Source of the DNA: Bacillota bacterium
Lineage (GTDB): Bacteria > Bacillota > Clostridia > Lachnospirales > Lachnospiraceae
Reading direction: 5' to 3'
Assembly (NCBI GenBank): GCA_023392615.1
Contig: JAEVYT010000030.1
Coordinates: 62,001 to 126,000, forward strand
Length of the DNA stretch: 64,000 nucleotides
Shown here: piece after piece, positions 34,168 to 43,429 of the stretch
Position numbering within the stretch: the stretch's first letter is position 1
How the letters are laid out: each line of letters starts with the position of its first letter
The notes under the pieces: model-generated
The model's database searches: none
What the model was told of the DNA's origin: nothing
What the model saw: only the letters and a program-made list of their open reading frames with translations
Translations under genes and position numbers: made by a program

Positions 34168-35469
34168 ATGGAGTTTAGTAAGTCGAGTGAAATATATAAT
34201 CAATCTTATCAAATAATACCCGGAGGTGTGAATAGCCCGGTACGTGCTTGTCAATCAGTGGGACGTACACCGCTTATTATAGATAGAGCATCTGGAGCCA
34301 GAATATATGATGTGGACGGGAATGAATTCATCGATTATATCTGTTCCTGGGGGCCTATGATACTTGGACATGCACATCCTGCTATGTTGGAGGCAATCAC
34401 ACAGGCGGCTGCAAAGGGAATTAGCTTTGGAGCGCCGACGAAAAACGAATTGGTATTAGCAGAGTTAATATGCGACGCCGTACCGTCAATCGATATGGTA
34501 CGTCTTGTGAATTCCGGTACAGAAGCGGCGATGAGTGCAATTCGATTAGCGAGAGGTTACACAGGAAGAGATCTGATAGTTAAGTTCGAGGGGTGTTACC
34601 ATGGACATAGTGACGGATTATTAGTGAAAGCCGGTTCGGGAGCACTGACTTCAGGTATTCCTGATAGTGCAGGTGTACCTGCAGATTATTCAAAGAATAC
34701 TTTAATTGCTACTTATAATGACTGTGAACAAATTACAGAAATATTTGAGAAATACGGGGATAAACTGGCGGCTGTTATCGTAGAGCCTGTGGCAGCCAAT
34801 ATGGGTGTGGTATTACCGAATCTTGAATTCTTGCACAAACTCCGTGATCTAACAACGCAGCATGGTGCACTCTTAATCTTTGATGAGGTTATCACTGGTT
34901 TTCGCCTATCTTATGGCGGAGCACAGCAGCTGTTCAATATACTTCCCGATATCACAGTGCTTGGTAAGATTGTGGGTGGTGGAATGCCTATTGGCGCATA
35001 CGGCGCAAGCAAAGAGATTATGAGTAAAGTGGCTCCGGTGGGACCTGTGTATCAGGCGGGTACCTTATCAGGCAATCCGGTAGCAGTTGCTGCAGGAATC
35101 AGCACCTTATCCACACTTAAGAATACGAAGAATATCTATACCAAGTTAAATCATTTAGGTGAAAAACTTGAGCTTGGAATGAAAGAGGCTGCAAATAAAC
35201 ACGGACGTAATATTTCGATAAATCGAATAGGATCATTGATGAGTGTATTTTTCCAAGATAATGATGTGCTCGACTTCAGATCTGCTGTACAATCCGACAT
35301 AAATGCCTATAAAGAATATTATTCATTAATGCTCGCCGGTGGAATCTATATCGCACCGGCACAGTATGAAGCGATGTTTTTGTGTGATGCACATACTGAG
35401 GAAGATATCGCAAGAACAATTCAAGCGGCAGATCATGCTTTCTGTAGCATGTCACATGAATCACTTTAG
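34168..35469 (+). CDS. hemL: glutamate-1-semialdehyde 2,1-aminomutase
   Basis: A 433-residue class III PLP enzyme producing 5-aminolevulinate. Family features: IPGGVNSPVRAC, SWGPMILGHAHP, VNSGTEAAMSAIRLARGYTG, FDEVITGFR, and the PLP lysine in LGKIVGGGMPIGAYG. It starts four bases after hemB. Last gene of the tetrapyrrole cluster, convergent with the LysR gene and only 23 bases from its end; no separate terminator is evident. Confidence 0.96.
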   Translation: MEFSKSSEIYNQSYQIIPGGVNSPVRACQSVGRTPLIIDRASGARIYDVDGNEFIDYICSWGPMILGHAHPAMLEAITQAAAKGISFGAPTKNELVLAELICDAVPSIDMVRLVNSGTEAAMSAIRLARGYTGRDLIVKFEGCYHGHSDGLLVKAGSGALTSGIPDSAGVPADYSKNTLIATYNDCEQITEIFEKYGDKLAAVIVEPVAANMGVVLPNLEFLHKLRDLTTQHGALLIFDEVITGFRLSYGGAQQLFNILPDITVLGKIVGGGMPIGAYGASKEIMSKVAPVGPVYQAGTLSGNPVAVAAGISTLSTLKNTKNIYTKLNHLGEKLELGMKEAANKHGRNISINRIGSLMSVFFQDNDVLDFRSAVQSDINAYKEYYSLMLAGGIYIAPAQYEAMFLCDAHTEEDIARTIQAADHAFCSMSHESL

Positions 35470-35492
35470 GCGTAATATAGAGAAGAGTGTGA

Positions 35493-36365
35493 TTACTCAA
35501 AATGGGTGGTGGCGACAATCTCCTTAAAATAATTTAGAGGCTGAGAAAAATGCTTGTCTTTGTGATAAACAATTTGAAGCTTACGATTTAAATTCAGATC
35601 TTGTATTGGTAATTCTGTTACTTCCTTGCGGTCGATATGCTCTTTTGCGATACGGTAGGGAAGTACAGCAATACCGATATTTTCTTTTACTGCGTTGATC
35701 AGTGCATAACTACTACAGCTTTCCCAAGTTGGCTGAACTGGAAAACCATTTAAGGAAGCTAGTTTATCAAATGTAATACGAACGCCGGCACCTTGTTCAC
35801 GCAGCAAGAAATCCTCATTTGCAATATCACATAAGTGAAGATTTTTACTTCTGGTGAGAGGATGTTGGTTATTTGCGAGAAGTACGATACGATCTTGGAA
35901 GAACACCTCATACGTTAAGTGAGGGTCCAGTTCTCTTTCTTCAATCAAAACCATATCTAGTTCATTCTTAAGCAATAAACCCAATAAATATCCTGCATTA
36001 TTAATGGATACCAGTACCTTTACATCTGGATATAACCGCTCAAAACTCTTTACATATTGTTGAATCATCGTCGCACCAACGGTTATATTTGCACCAATTT
36101 TAATCTTTTCTTTTTTATGTACTCTGTCTTTACTTTTATCAAATACGGACATTATCTGGGAAGCGTGTTGGTACACCTCATTTCCTGCTTCGGTCGGATA
36201 TAATGTTCTGGGAAAACGATCAAACAAAACCTCCTCATAATATTCCTCTAATTCTTTAATGGCCTGACTCACGGAAGGCTGAGTCATATATAACTTCTTT
36301 GCCGCATTAGTCATATTCCGCTCTTCATAAACGGTAATAAATATATTAAGATGTCGCAGTGTCAT
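35493..36365 (-). CDS. LysR-family transcriptional regulator
   Basis: A 290-residue regulator: N-terminal HTH (MTLRHLNIFITVYEERNMTN, then AAKKLYMTQPSVSQAIKELE) and a LysR substrate-binding domain from about residue 90. It closely resembles the CysB/CbnR-type layout, but the ligand is unknown. Divergent from the Mop gene, with LysR-like boxes in the shared gap, so it probably controls the molybdate genes and itself; control of the hem operon is less likely. SD GGGAGG precedes the start. Confidence 0.9.
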   Translation of the reverse strand: MTLRHLNIFITVYEERNMTNAAKKLYMTQPSVSQAIKELEEYYEEVLFDRFPRTLYPTEAGNEVYQHASQIMSVFDKSKDRVHKKEKIKIGANITVGATMIQQYVKSFERLYPDVKVLVSINNAGYLLGLLLKNELDMVLIEERELDPHLTYEVFFQDRIVLLANNQHPLTRSKNLHLCDIANEDFLLREQGAGVRITFDKLASLNGFPVQPTWESCSSYALINAVKENIGIAVLPYRIAKEHIDRKEVTELPIQDLNLNRKLQIVYHKDKHFSQPLNYFKEIVATTHFE

Positions 36366-36416
36366 AGAATACCTCCCAGTATAATAATCGATTACAGCTT
36401 AAGCATTGTAATTAGT

Positions 36417-36478
36417 ATAGGTAATTGCCTATATATAATATAAAATATAACTATTTTACTTATTATGCAATAGGCAAT
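36417..36478. promoter_or_regulatory. LysR-type binding boxes in divergent gap
   Basis: ATAGGTAATTGCCTAT at 36417-36432 is a near-perfect 16-bp palindrome. The half site ATAGGCAAT recurs at 36470-36478. Placement 52 bases upstream of the LysR start fits an autoregulatory/activation site. Confidence 0.6.
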
Positions 36479-36532
36479 AGGATAAAGGTAAATTAAACCA
36501 TAAAATGGATATCAATCAAAGGAGAAGAAATT

Positions 36533-36946
36533 ATGAAAATAAGTGCAAGAAATCAAGTAAAAGGAACTGTAAAATCGATTGAAAAGGGATCGGTTAATGC
36601 AATCGTTACTTTAGATGCTAGTGGTACGTTAATTAAGGGAACGATTTCATTAGGTGCGGTGTCTGATCTTGAGCTGAAAGAAGGAGTAGAAGCAGTTGCA
36701 ATCGTGAAGGCAACTGAAGTATTAGTAGGTGTTGGAGATTTAAAGCTTAGTGCAAGAAATCAGATAGGAGGAAAGGTAACATCAATCAAGGAAGGTGCTG
36801 TTAATGGAATTGTTACCATTACAAGTGGTGAGATCGTAATATCTTCTACTATTTCAATGGAGGCAATAAAAGAGTTAGGTTTAACAGTAGGATGTGATGC
36901 GGTAGCTGTTATAAAATCCACTTCTGTAATGTTTGGTGTACTTTAA
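36533..36946 (+). CDS. tandem Mop-domain molybdate-binding protein (molbindin)
   Basis: A 137-residue cytoplasmic protein of two TOBE/Mop repeats (KISARNQVKGTVKSIEKGSV and KLSARNQIGGKVTSIKEGAV), each about 68 residues. Such di-molbindins store molybdate or tungstate or sense it. SD AGGAGAAG precedes the ATG. It stands first in the molybdate gene group, 11 bases before the HTH-binding-protein gene. Confidence 0.93.
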   Translation: MKISARNQVKGTVKSIEKGSVNAIVTLDASGTLIKGTISLGAVSDLELKEGVEAVAIVKATEVLVGVGDLKLSARNQIGGKVTSIKEGAVNGIVTITSGEIVISSTISMEAIKELGLTVGCDAVAVIKSTSVMFGVL

Positions 36947-36957
36947 TACATGAGCCT

Positions 36958-38034
36958 ATGGAGGAGAATACAGTATTAACAGCGCAAGAAGTTGCTGAAA
37001 TGCTTAAAATTGCTAAGAATACCGTTTATGAATTGATTAAACGTGGCGAATTAAATGGATATCGTGTGGGTAAGAAACTAAGAGTGGATTTACAGGATGT
37101 AATTGAGTATAAAAATCGTACAAAGGCGAAGAATCCTATGCACATGGTGCAGGACTTGCCACAGACTGTACTGCAAACCCAGTCGATTTCATCGCCAAAG
37201 GCTATGTCAGAAAGCCCGCTAGTATCTGAAAATAAGTTGCTTTCTGAATCCGAATACGATCCTGAAAAGCAAGCAACATTATTGAAACAGGTAAGTAATG
37301 TTGGTAAGAAGAAGGGATGGGATGGTAATAAAGGATTTGTAATTTGTGGTCAAGATGTCATACTGGATATTCTCTCAAGCTATTTACAGAAACACACAAG
37401 TCAAATACAGGCGGTGAGATCCTATGCCGGGAGTTATAATGGGCTATTTGCTTTGTATCATAATGAAGTACAACTTGTTACTGTTCATCTTTATGATGGT
37501 GAGACTGGAGAATATAATATACCCTATGTAAAGAGAATGGTACCGGGAATACCTACCGTGATCGTGCATCTTGCTACAAGACAACAGGGTTTTTATGTTG
37601 CAAAAGGAAACCCAAAAGGAATACGGAGTTGGGAAGATCTTAAGAGGAAAGATATTACGATGATCAATAGGGAGAGAGGAAGCGGAACCAGAGTACTGCT
37701 TGATGAAAAGCTAAAGGTATTAGGAATACCAGGTTATCAGATCGAGGGTTATAATCTGGAGAGTACTTCCCACCTAACGATTGCAAGTACGGTTGCTCGA
37801 GGAGGAGCGGATGTTGGCCTTGGCAACGAAAAAGCTGCGCTGCAGGTGAGTGGCGTTGATTTTATACCATTACAAACAGAACAACTGGATTTAGTATATA
37901 AGAAGGAAGATATGGAAAGACCGGAATTTAAAGCAGTATTGCAAATTCTAAATTCTAGGGAATTTCAACTAGAACTTGAAGGCATAGGCGGATACAACAT
38001 CAGCCAAATAGGAAGCATAATTTCTGAAACATAG
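36958..38034 (+). CDS. excisionase-type HTH fused to a periplasmic-binding-protein-like domain
   Basis: A 358-residue cytoplasmic regulator-like protein. Residues 5-50 form an HTH_17 domain (LTAQEVAEMLKIAKNTVYEL, RVGKKLRVDLQDVIEY). After a Ser/Gln-rich linker, residues about 115-350 form a PBP_like domain (RGSGTRVLLDEKLK, TSHLTIASTVARGGADVGLG) as in molybdate-related regulators of clostridia. No signal peptide. The ATG has no clear SD and lies 11 bases after the Mop stop, so it is probably translated by coupling. Likely senses molybdate/tungstate or a molybdenum cofactor precursor. Confidence 0.86.
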   Translation: MEENTVLTAQEVAEMLKIAKNTVYELIKRGELNGYRVGKKLRVDLQDVIEYKNRTKAKNPMHMVQDLPQTVLQTQSISSPKAMSESPLVSENKLLSESEYDPEKQATLLKQVSNVGKKKGWDGNKGFVICGQDVILDILSSYLQKHTSQIQAVRSYAGSYNGLFALYHNEVQLVTVHLYDGETGEYNIPYVKRMVPGIPTVIVHLATRQQGFYVAKGNPKGIRSWEDLKRKDITMINRERGSGTRVLLDEKLKVLGIPGYQIEGYNLESTSHLTIASTVARGGADVGLGNEKAALQVSGVDFIPLQTEQLDLVYKKEDMERPEFKAVLQILNSREFQLELEGIGGYNISQIGSIISET

Positions 38035-38099
38035 AATGGGTGCCCTTCTCAGGTAGTATATTTATCCTAAAGTTATGAAGAAATAGCGGATGTATTAAT

Positions 38100-38175
38100 A
38101 AAGGTGATATCAAAATTTTGATGTAATTACTTCAATCATGAAGAGGTTACTGAAGAATATTGGTATCACCTTTTG
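38100..38175 (+). terminator. intrinsic terminator after HTH-binding protein gene
   Basis: AAAGGTGATA pairs with TATCACCTTT; the loop of about 54 nt contains CAAAATTTTG. T-rich after. Confidence 0.75.
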
Positions 38176-38305
38176 TTATGCGATACAAGAGAAAGCATAT
38201 GACCATCTTAAAGATTGTTTGGGATTTTATCGGTTATCGTGAGATAATTGTGTAATTTGACGACAATTGATTGAAAATATCGTGCTCTTTCTATGATTTG
38301 ATGCA

Positions 38306-38334
38306 TTGTTTTGAGTAAAAAATATCCTTATACT
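38306..38334 (+). promoter_or_regulatory. promoter of modAB
   Basis: TTGTTT at 38306-38311, 17-bp spacer, TATACT at 38329-38334. It leads a 180-base 5' region before modA. Confidence 0.5.
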
Positions 38335-38340
38335 ACCAAT

Positions 38341-38379
38341 AACAAAACATAACATAACGAAACATAACATAACAAAACG
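38341..38379 (+). repeat. short tandem CATAACATAAC repeat near modA start site
   Basis: CATAACATAAC occurs at 38348 and again at 38363 (15-bp period) within a run of AACA-type units, directly after the predicted -10. The rest of the 38176-38514 gap shows no gene. Confidence 0.6.
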
Positions 38380-38514
38380 TAGTGATAATTGATTCCTAAA
38401 GGAATTCTAATATAGAAGAATAAGCAATAGGAAACGATTAGAGGGTGCCAAACATTTATAAGGAACGAGTTGTCCCAGATAAATGAAAACAATATATTTT
38501 AAGGAGGAAGTTAA

Positions 38515-39387
38515 ATGAAGAAGTATGTTTCAATTTTTATGACGCTAGTGTTATCGATCGCTCTTTTATCCGGTTGTGGGGGAAAAGGTAGTGCATCGGA
38601 TCAATCAGGTACAACACCAACTGTAAGTCAGAAGGTATCATCGACACCTGCACCAACAGTAGCGGATAATAAGATAGGCTCTACAGAAATTTATGTGTTT
38701 ATTGCAGCAAGCTTGAGTAATGCGATGAAAGAGGTTGCAACAATGTATAACAATACTCAGCCCAATGTTAAGATTACATATAATGCGGATAGTTCTGGTA
38801 CATTACTTACCCAGATCCAAGAGGGTGCCCAATGTGATTTATTCTTTTCGGCAGCCAAGAAACAAATTGATACATTAGTTAAGGGTGGATTAATTGAACC
38901 AAATTCTACGGTTGATTTATTGAAAAATAAAGTAGTATTAATCAAACCGAAGGGTGGAAAAACAGCAGTAACAGGTTTTGATAATGTATTTAAAGCGAAA
39001 AATATTGCGTTAGCTGCTGAAGGAGTACCTGCTGGTGATTATGCAAGAGATATATTCAAGAATCTTGGTATTCTTGATAAAGTAAAGAAGATGGAGATTA
39101 ATGAAGGTAGTAATGTAACTGCTGTGTTAACCGCTGTAAGTGAAGGAAGTAATGAAATTGGGGTGGTATATGAATCAGATGCAGAATCAGTGAAAGATTC
39201 CGTGGAAGTAATTGCAACCGCACCGGAATCTAGTTTAACAAAACCGGTTCTATATCCTGTAGCGCAGGTGGTTAACAAAGAGGCAGATGATACACAGAAA
39301 AAGGCGGCAAAGGATTTCTTGGCTTTCCTATCAAAGGATGAAGTTCTGAAGGTGTTTGAAAAATACGGTTTCACGATTAACAAGTAA
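38515..39387 (+). CDS. modA: molybdate ABC transporter substrate-binding lipoprotein ModA
   Basis: A 290-residue lipoprotein, lipobox LLSGC with Cys21, then a Thr/Ser-rich linker. The binding domain shows ModA hallmarks: VFIAASLSNAMKEVA (oxyanion Ser), NADSSGTLLTQIQEGAQCDLFFSA, VPAGDYARDI and VYESDAE. It captures molybdate or tungstate. AAGGAGG precedes the ATG. The permease gene follows after 200 bases. Confidence 0.95.
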   Translation: MKKYVSIFMTLVLSIALLSGCGGKGSASDQSGTTPTVSQKVSSTPAPTVADNKIGSTEIYVFIAASLSNAMKEVATMYNNTQPNVKITYNADSSGTLLTQIQEGAQCDLFFSAAKKQIDTLVKGGLIEPNSTVDLLKNKVVLIKPKGGKTAVTGFDNVFKAKNIALAAEGVPAGDYARDIFKNLGILDKVKKMEINEGSNVTAVLTAVSEGSNEIGVVYESDAESVKDSVEVIATAPESSLTKPVLYPVAQVVNKEADDTQKKAAKDFLAFLSKDEVLKVFEKYGFTINK

Positions 39388-39586
39388 TATCACTCATGGG
39401 TGTTAAGATTGATTGAGTAAGAGGTGTTTTATACTGAGGTTTCTTTGTGATGAGCGAGGAACCATAGAAGATTTATTTGGGGAAGGTTGTTAGAAATAGA
39501 TAGATTGTTATATAGCTAAATAATTAAGAGAACAAAGAAGCGATTTACTTGAGTTAGTATTAATGCTTAGGATAGGAGGAGACACG

Positions 39587-40285
39587 ATGGCCAATTTTAT
39601 TACATCAGTTGATTTTAGCCCGTTTTTTATATCAATAAAAACAGGCGTTCTAGCCACAGTTATAGCATTTTTTATTGGTATTGCCACAGCCAAATCCGTT
39701 ATGAATATGGGGAAGAAGGCAAGATGGGTGATTGATTCTATCATAACATTACCATTGGTACTTCCTCCTACCGTTGCAGGTTTTTTTCTTTTATTATTAT
39801 TTAGTTTAAGAAGACCGTTTGGAACATTTTTATATGTGAATTTTGATATTAAAATTGTTCAAACATGGCCGGGATGTGTTATAGCAGCATTTGTTATCGC
39901 ATTTCCGCTTATGTATCGGAATGCCAGAGCTGCTTTTGAACAGGTGGATGTGACGATGATTTATGCAGCACGTACCTTAGGGATTTCAGAGTTTAGAATA
40001 TTCTGGAAGTTGATAATCCCGCTAGCGGCGCCTGGGATTATCTCTGGAACAATACTTACCTTTGCTAGAGCAATCGGGGAATATGGTGCAACATCAATGT
40101 TAGCAGGCAATATCTTAGGAAAAACCAGAACAATGTCGGTTGCGATTGCCTCAGAGGTAGCAGGCGGTAATTATGGAACCGCAGGTCTTTGGGTGGTCAT
40201 TATATTATCTCTATCCTTTGTATTAATCTTGATGATAAATATGCTCACAGGAAGAGAAGATAATAGCATAAAAAGATGGGGATAA
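39587..40285 (+). CDS. modB: molybdate ABC transporter permease ModB
   Basis: A 232-residue permease with five to six helices. TLPLVLPPTVAGFFLLL and the EAA-like loop AARTLGISEFRIFWKLIIPL are standard ModB, and RAIGEYGATSMLAGNI is the family C-terminal signature. Start ATG 39587 follows AGGAGGAG. A ModC ATPase is expected next but none is present; a hairpin follows at 40388. Confidence 0.95.
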   Translation: MANFITSVDFSPFFISIKTGVLATVIAFFIGIATAKSVMNMGKKARWVIDSIITLPLVLPPTVAGFFLLLLFSLRRPFGTFLYVNFDIKIVQTWPGCVIAAFVIAFPLMYRNARAAFEQVDVTMIYAARTLGISEFRIFWKLIIPLAAPGIISGTILTFARAIGEYGATSMLAGNILGKTRTMSVAIASEVAGGNYGTAGLWVVIILSLSFVLILMINMLTGREDNSIKRWG

Positions 40286-40387
40286 AGCATTAGCGATTTT
40301 TGCCAAGTTAAAATGATAAGCAATAATTTTGATACAAATATAAAATGAAATGCATTAAATAACAATATACTGAATCATCCTCTAGCC

Positions 40388-40418
40388 CGGGAGTAATAGC
40401 GATAAGCTGTTACTCCCG
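40388..40418 (+). terminator. hairpin after modB
   Basis: CGGGAGTAATAGC pairs with GCTGTTACTCCCG (one G-T), 5-nt loop; the following ATTTGT tail is weakly T-rich. Confidence 0.75.
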
Positions 40419-40446
40419 ATTTGTATATCCATGAGAGACCGTTTAC

Positions 40447-40686
40447 CGCTGTCGGTTCTTTGGTTGATGTTGCAAAACAATTCATTTGGAATAATGTTAT
40501 ATTGCCATAATGCACTGTTTGGAAGACAGCGCTTATACTTTGTATTTCGAAGGCGAACTTTTATGTACGACTATGAAATACAAAGTATATACGATGTCCT
40601 TCCAACCTGTGTGTGAGGCATATAACATTGTTCCATAATAGAATTATTTGTTTTACAACATCCTCGTTATGAACCGTTACAGGCGC
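40447..40686. repeat. fold-back repeat element, long copy
   Basis: Two arms of about 75-80 bp face each other: GATGTTGCAAAACAA at 40466 against TTGTTTTACAACATC ending 40662; outer bases also pair (CGCTGTCGGTTC with GAACCGTTACAGGCG). A centre of 73 bp (40526-40598) carries its own GAAATACAAAGTATA arms. The part without the centre recurs at 50325-50460 in the opposite orientation, so this is a dispersed repeat, probably MITE-like. No real gene inside. Confidence 0.82.
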
Positions 40687-40803
40687 CTGCTAAAAACCAT
40701 TATTTTATCAGAATAAATATGTTTCCTAATTCGGTATCTTGACAATGTTCTTGACAATAATATATTATGAAGTAGTTTGATAAAAAGTTTTGGAGGAATT
40801 AAC

Positions 40804-42390
40804 GTGAGTAATTATACCGATGAAATAAAGAAGAGAAGAACATTTGCAATTATATCCCACCCGGATGCCGGTAAGACAACACTGACCGAGAAGCTACTAT
40901 TATACGGAGGGGCAATCAATCTTGCAGGATCCGTTAAGGGCAAAAAGACAGACAGACATGCAGTGTCTGACTGGATGGAAATTGAAAAACAGAGAGGTAT
41001 CTCCGTTACTTCTTCCGTTATGCAGTTTAATTATGATGGTTACTGTATCAATATTTTGGATACCCCGGGGCATCAGGATTTCTCCGAGGATACTTATCGT
41101 ACGCTAATGGCGGCTGACTCTGCAGTTATGGTAATCGATGCATCGAAGGGTGTTGAGAACCAGACGGAGAAGCTGTTCAAGGTTTGCGTTATGCGTGGCA
41201 TTCCGATTTTTACATTTATTAATAAATTAGATCGTGAGTCAAGAGATACCTTTGAATTGCTAGATGAGATCGAATCTGTATTAGGCATTCGTACTTGTCC
41301 GATTAACTGGCCAATTGGCTCGGGTAAGAATTTTAAAGGAGTATATGACAGGGAAACCAAACATATCACACGTTTTTATGCAGCGAACAATGGACAGAAA
41401 GAAGTGGACACTGTTGAAGTAGAATTGGGTGATTCCAGTTTGGATGATTTGATTGGCAAAGAAAATCATGATATTTTGGCAGAAGAAATTGAGCTAATAG
41501 ATGGTGCAAGCAGTGAATTTGATTTAGATTTGGTTTTAAGTGGCAAGCTTACGCCGGTATTCTTTGGCTCCGCTTTGACTAACTTTGGTGTAGAAGCATT
41601 TTTAAAAAGATATTTATCGATGACTACTTCTCCGCTTCCAAGAAGATCCTCCGAAGGAGAGATTGATCCAATGACTAATGACTTTTCTGCTTTCGTCTTT
41701 AAAATTCAGGCGAATATGAATAAGGCTCATAGAGACCGTATCGCTTTCATGAGAATCTGTTCCGGTAAGTTTTCAGCCGGAATGGAGGTGAATCATGTTC
41801 AGGGCAATAAGAAAATTAGGTTAAGTCAACCTCAGCAGTTGATGGCACAGGAACGAACAATTATAGAAGAGGCTTATGCCGGAGACATTATTGGTGTATT
41901 TGATCCTGGCATCTTCTCAATTGGAGATACGCTTTGTTCCACGGATCAGAAATTTGCATATGAAGGAATTCCTACGTTCTCACCAGAACATTTCGCTAAG
42001 ATTCGTCAAGTAGATACCATGAAGAGAAAGCAATTTTTAAAGGGTGTATCCCAGATAGCACAGGAAGGTGCAATTCAGATCTTCCAGGAATATAATACCG
42101 GTATGGAAGAAATTATAGTGGGTGTTGTAGGTACCCTTCAGTTTGATGTATTAAAATTCAGATTGGAATCTGAATACGGCGTAGAAATACGTATGGAAGT
42201 ATTGCCGTATGAGTTTATAAGATGGATTGAGAACAAGGATATTGACGTGAGCAAGCTAAGCGTTTCCTCTGACACCAAGAAAATCAAGGATTTGAAGGGC
42301 AATCCATTACTCCTATTTGTTAATCGCTGGAGTATCCAGATGGCTCAGGATCGTAATAAGGATTTGCTTCTGTCTGAATTCGGACGATAA
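40804..42390 (+). CDS. prfC: peptide chain release factor 3
   Basis: A 528-residue translational GTPase that recycles RF1/RF2 from the ribosome. G1 is SHPDAGKTTLTE (residues 18-29), G3 DTPGHQDFSED, G4 NKLD; the C-terminal RF3 domain includes VGVVGTLQFDVLKFRLESEYG. The length matches the family. Start is GTG 40804 behind TTGGAGGAA; an upstream in-frame TTG precedes the SD. Monocistronic, with its own terminator. Confidence 0.96.
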   Translation: MSNYTDEIKKRRTFAIISHPDAGKTTLTEKLLLYGGAINLAGSVKGKKTDRHAVSDWMEIEKQRGISVTSSVMQFNYDGYCINILDTPGHQDFSEDTYRTLMAADSAVMVIDASKGVENQTEKLFKVCVMRGIPIFTFINKLDRESRDTFELLDEIESVLGIRTCPINWPIGSGKNFKGVYDRETKHITRFYAANNGQKEVDTVEVELGDSSLDDLIGKENHDILAEEIELIDGASSEFDLDLVLSGKLTPVFFGSALTNFGVEAFLKRYLSMTTSPLPRRSSEGEIDPMTNDFSAFVFKIQANMNKAHRDRIAFMRICSGKFSAGMEVNHVQGNKKIRLSQPQQLMAQERTIIEEAYAGDIIGVFDPGIFSIGDTLCSTDQKFAYEGIPTFSPEHFAKIRQVDTMKRKQFLKGVSQIAQEGAIQIFQEYNTGMEEIIVGVVGTLQFDVLKFRLESEYGVEIRMEVLPYEFIRWIENKDIDVSKLSVSSDTKKIKDLKGNPLLLFVNRWSIQMAQDRNKDLLLSEFGR

Positions 42391-42466
42391 CATTGCTATC
42401 AGAATAAGCAAATCATTTATAATATGAATAAAAAACTAAACTTTATTAAGAAATAAGGACTACAGG

Positions 42467-42511
42467 ATGGGCTTGTTATAACGGATACAAAAGTATAACA
42501 GGCTCATTTTA
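42467..42511 (+). terminator. intrinsic terminator after prfC
   Basis: ATGGGCTTGTTATA pairs with TATAACAGGCTCAT (two G-T-type mismatches), 13-nt loop, followed by TTT and A. Confidence 0.78.
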
Positions 42512-42618
42512 AAATACTTGCAACCGAACAACAACTGGTTTATTATTATCTAAAGCTGTCGAAAGACGTTATAATAACTCTATTACTTTTTAGCCTAAAG
42601 AAAAGGAAGTGCAATATA

Positions 42619-43023
42619 ATGATACAGTGGACAGAAGAATACTCGGTGGGAAATGACACGATTGATGAACAGCATAAGGAACTTGTGGCAATAATGAATG
42701 AAGTTCAACAGATGATTGAGGAGCATGATTTTAGTTATTTCAATATTGTTGAAATTATTACGAGACTAGAAGAGTATATTAAGATGCACTTTGAATTTGA
42801 AGAGCATTTGATGGTGAAATCGGAATATCCAGCGATAGCGGAACATGCTAGTCAGCATAATTATCTTAGATTTAAGATTTTTAATACCAGCATTCTAGAG
42901 ATTAATACCCCACAGGATTTTTATATTGAGATATTATCTGATTTATCGGATTGGCTCATCAACCATATTCTAATATCGGATAAAAGATTAGCACAATATA
43001 TTGCGAATAAACAAGAAGCATAG
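42619..43023 (+). CDS. bacteriohemerythrin
   Basis: A 134-residue single-domain hemerythrin. Ligands fit the classical set: His19 (DEQHKEL), His57 and Glu61 (HFEFEEH), His76 and His80 (HASQHN), and the last His/Asp in WLINHILISD. The opening WTEEYSVGNDTIDEQH is canonical. Binds O2 at a di-iron site, for delivery or protection in an anaerobe. AAAGGAAG precedes the ATG. It is unrelated in layout to the HHE protein at 2926. Confidence 0.94.
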   Translation: MIQWTEEYSVGNDTIDEQHKELVAIMNEVQQMIEEHDFSYFNIVEIITRLEEYIKMHFEFEEHLMVKSEYPAIAEHASQHNYLRFKIFNTSILEINTPQDFYIEILSDLSDWLINHILISDKRLAQYIANKQEA

Positions 43024-43059
43024 AGCACTTTTTAATATAGGGAAGGAGTTAAAAAGTTT

Positions 43060-43419
43060 ATGGGATGCTTAGGTAATTTAATATGGTTTATCTGCGGAGG
43101 ATTTATCAGTGGGTTGAGCTGGTTGCTGATGGGAGTGCTGTGGTGTGTCACGATTATAGGCATACCTGTTGGGTTACAATGCTTTAAATTTGCTGAACTA
43201 AGCTTTTTCCCTTTTGGCCGAGAAGTCAATTACGGAGGGGGAGCCGGATCATTTTTGCTTAATGTCATTTGGATTATAGTAACCGGGTTGCCGCTTGCAA
43301 TCATGTCTTTGGTTTTCGGAGGTCTGCTATGCATTACCATCATCGGAATACCATTTGGCTTACAGCATTTTAAGTTAGCAAAGTTAGCCTTAATGCCTTT
43401 TGGTGCAACGATAAATTAG
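43060..43419 (+). CDS. YccF-domain membrane protein
   Basis: A 119-residue protein with two YccF repeats: WFICGGFISGLSWLLMGVLW with ITIIGIPVGLQCFKFAELSF, and a second VIWIIVTGLPLAIMSLVFGG with ITIIGIPFGLQHFKLAKLAL. Four hydrophobic segments. Function unknown across the family. GGAAGGAG lies 13 bases before the ATG, somewhat far. Confidence 0.92.
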   Translation: MGCLGNLIWFICGGFISGLSWLLMGVLWCVTIIGIPVGLQCFKFAELSFFPFGREVNYGGGAGSFLLNVIWIIVTGLPLAIMSLVFGGLLCITIIGIPFGLQHFKLAKLALMPFGATIN

Positions 43420-43429
43420 GATAGGAGAG

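Noticed and set aside
38341..38379. CRISPR-like array
   Set aside because: Units are only about 11-15 bp with no spacers and no cas genes in the window.
40431..40616. 61-residue open frame
   Set aside because: Lies wholly inside the fold-back repeat, lacks an SD and has no protein-like composition.
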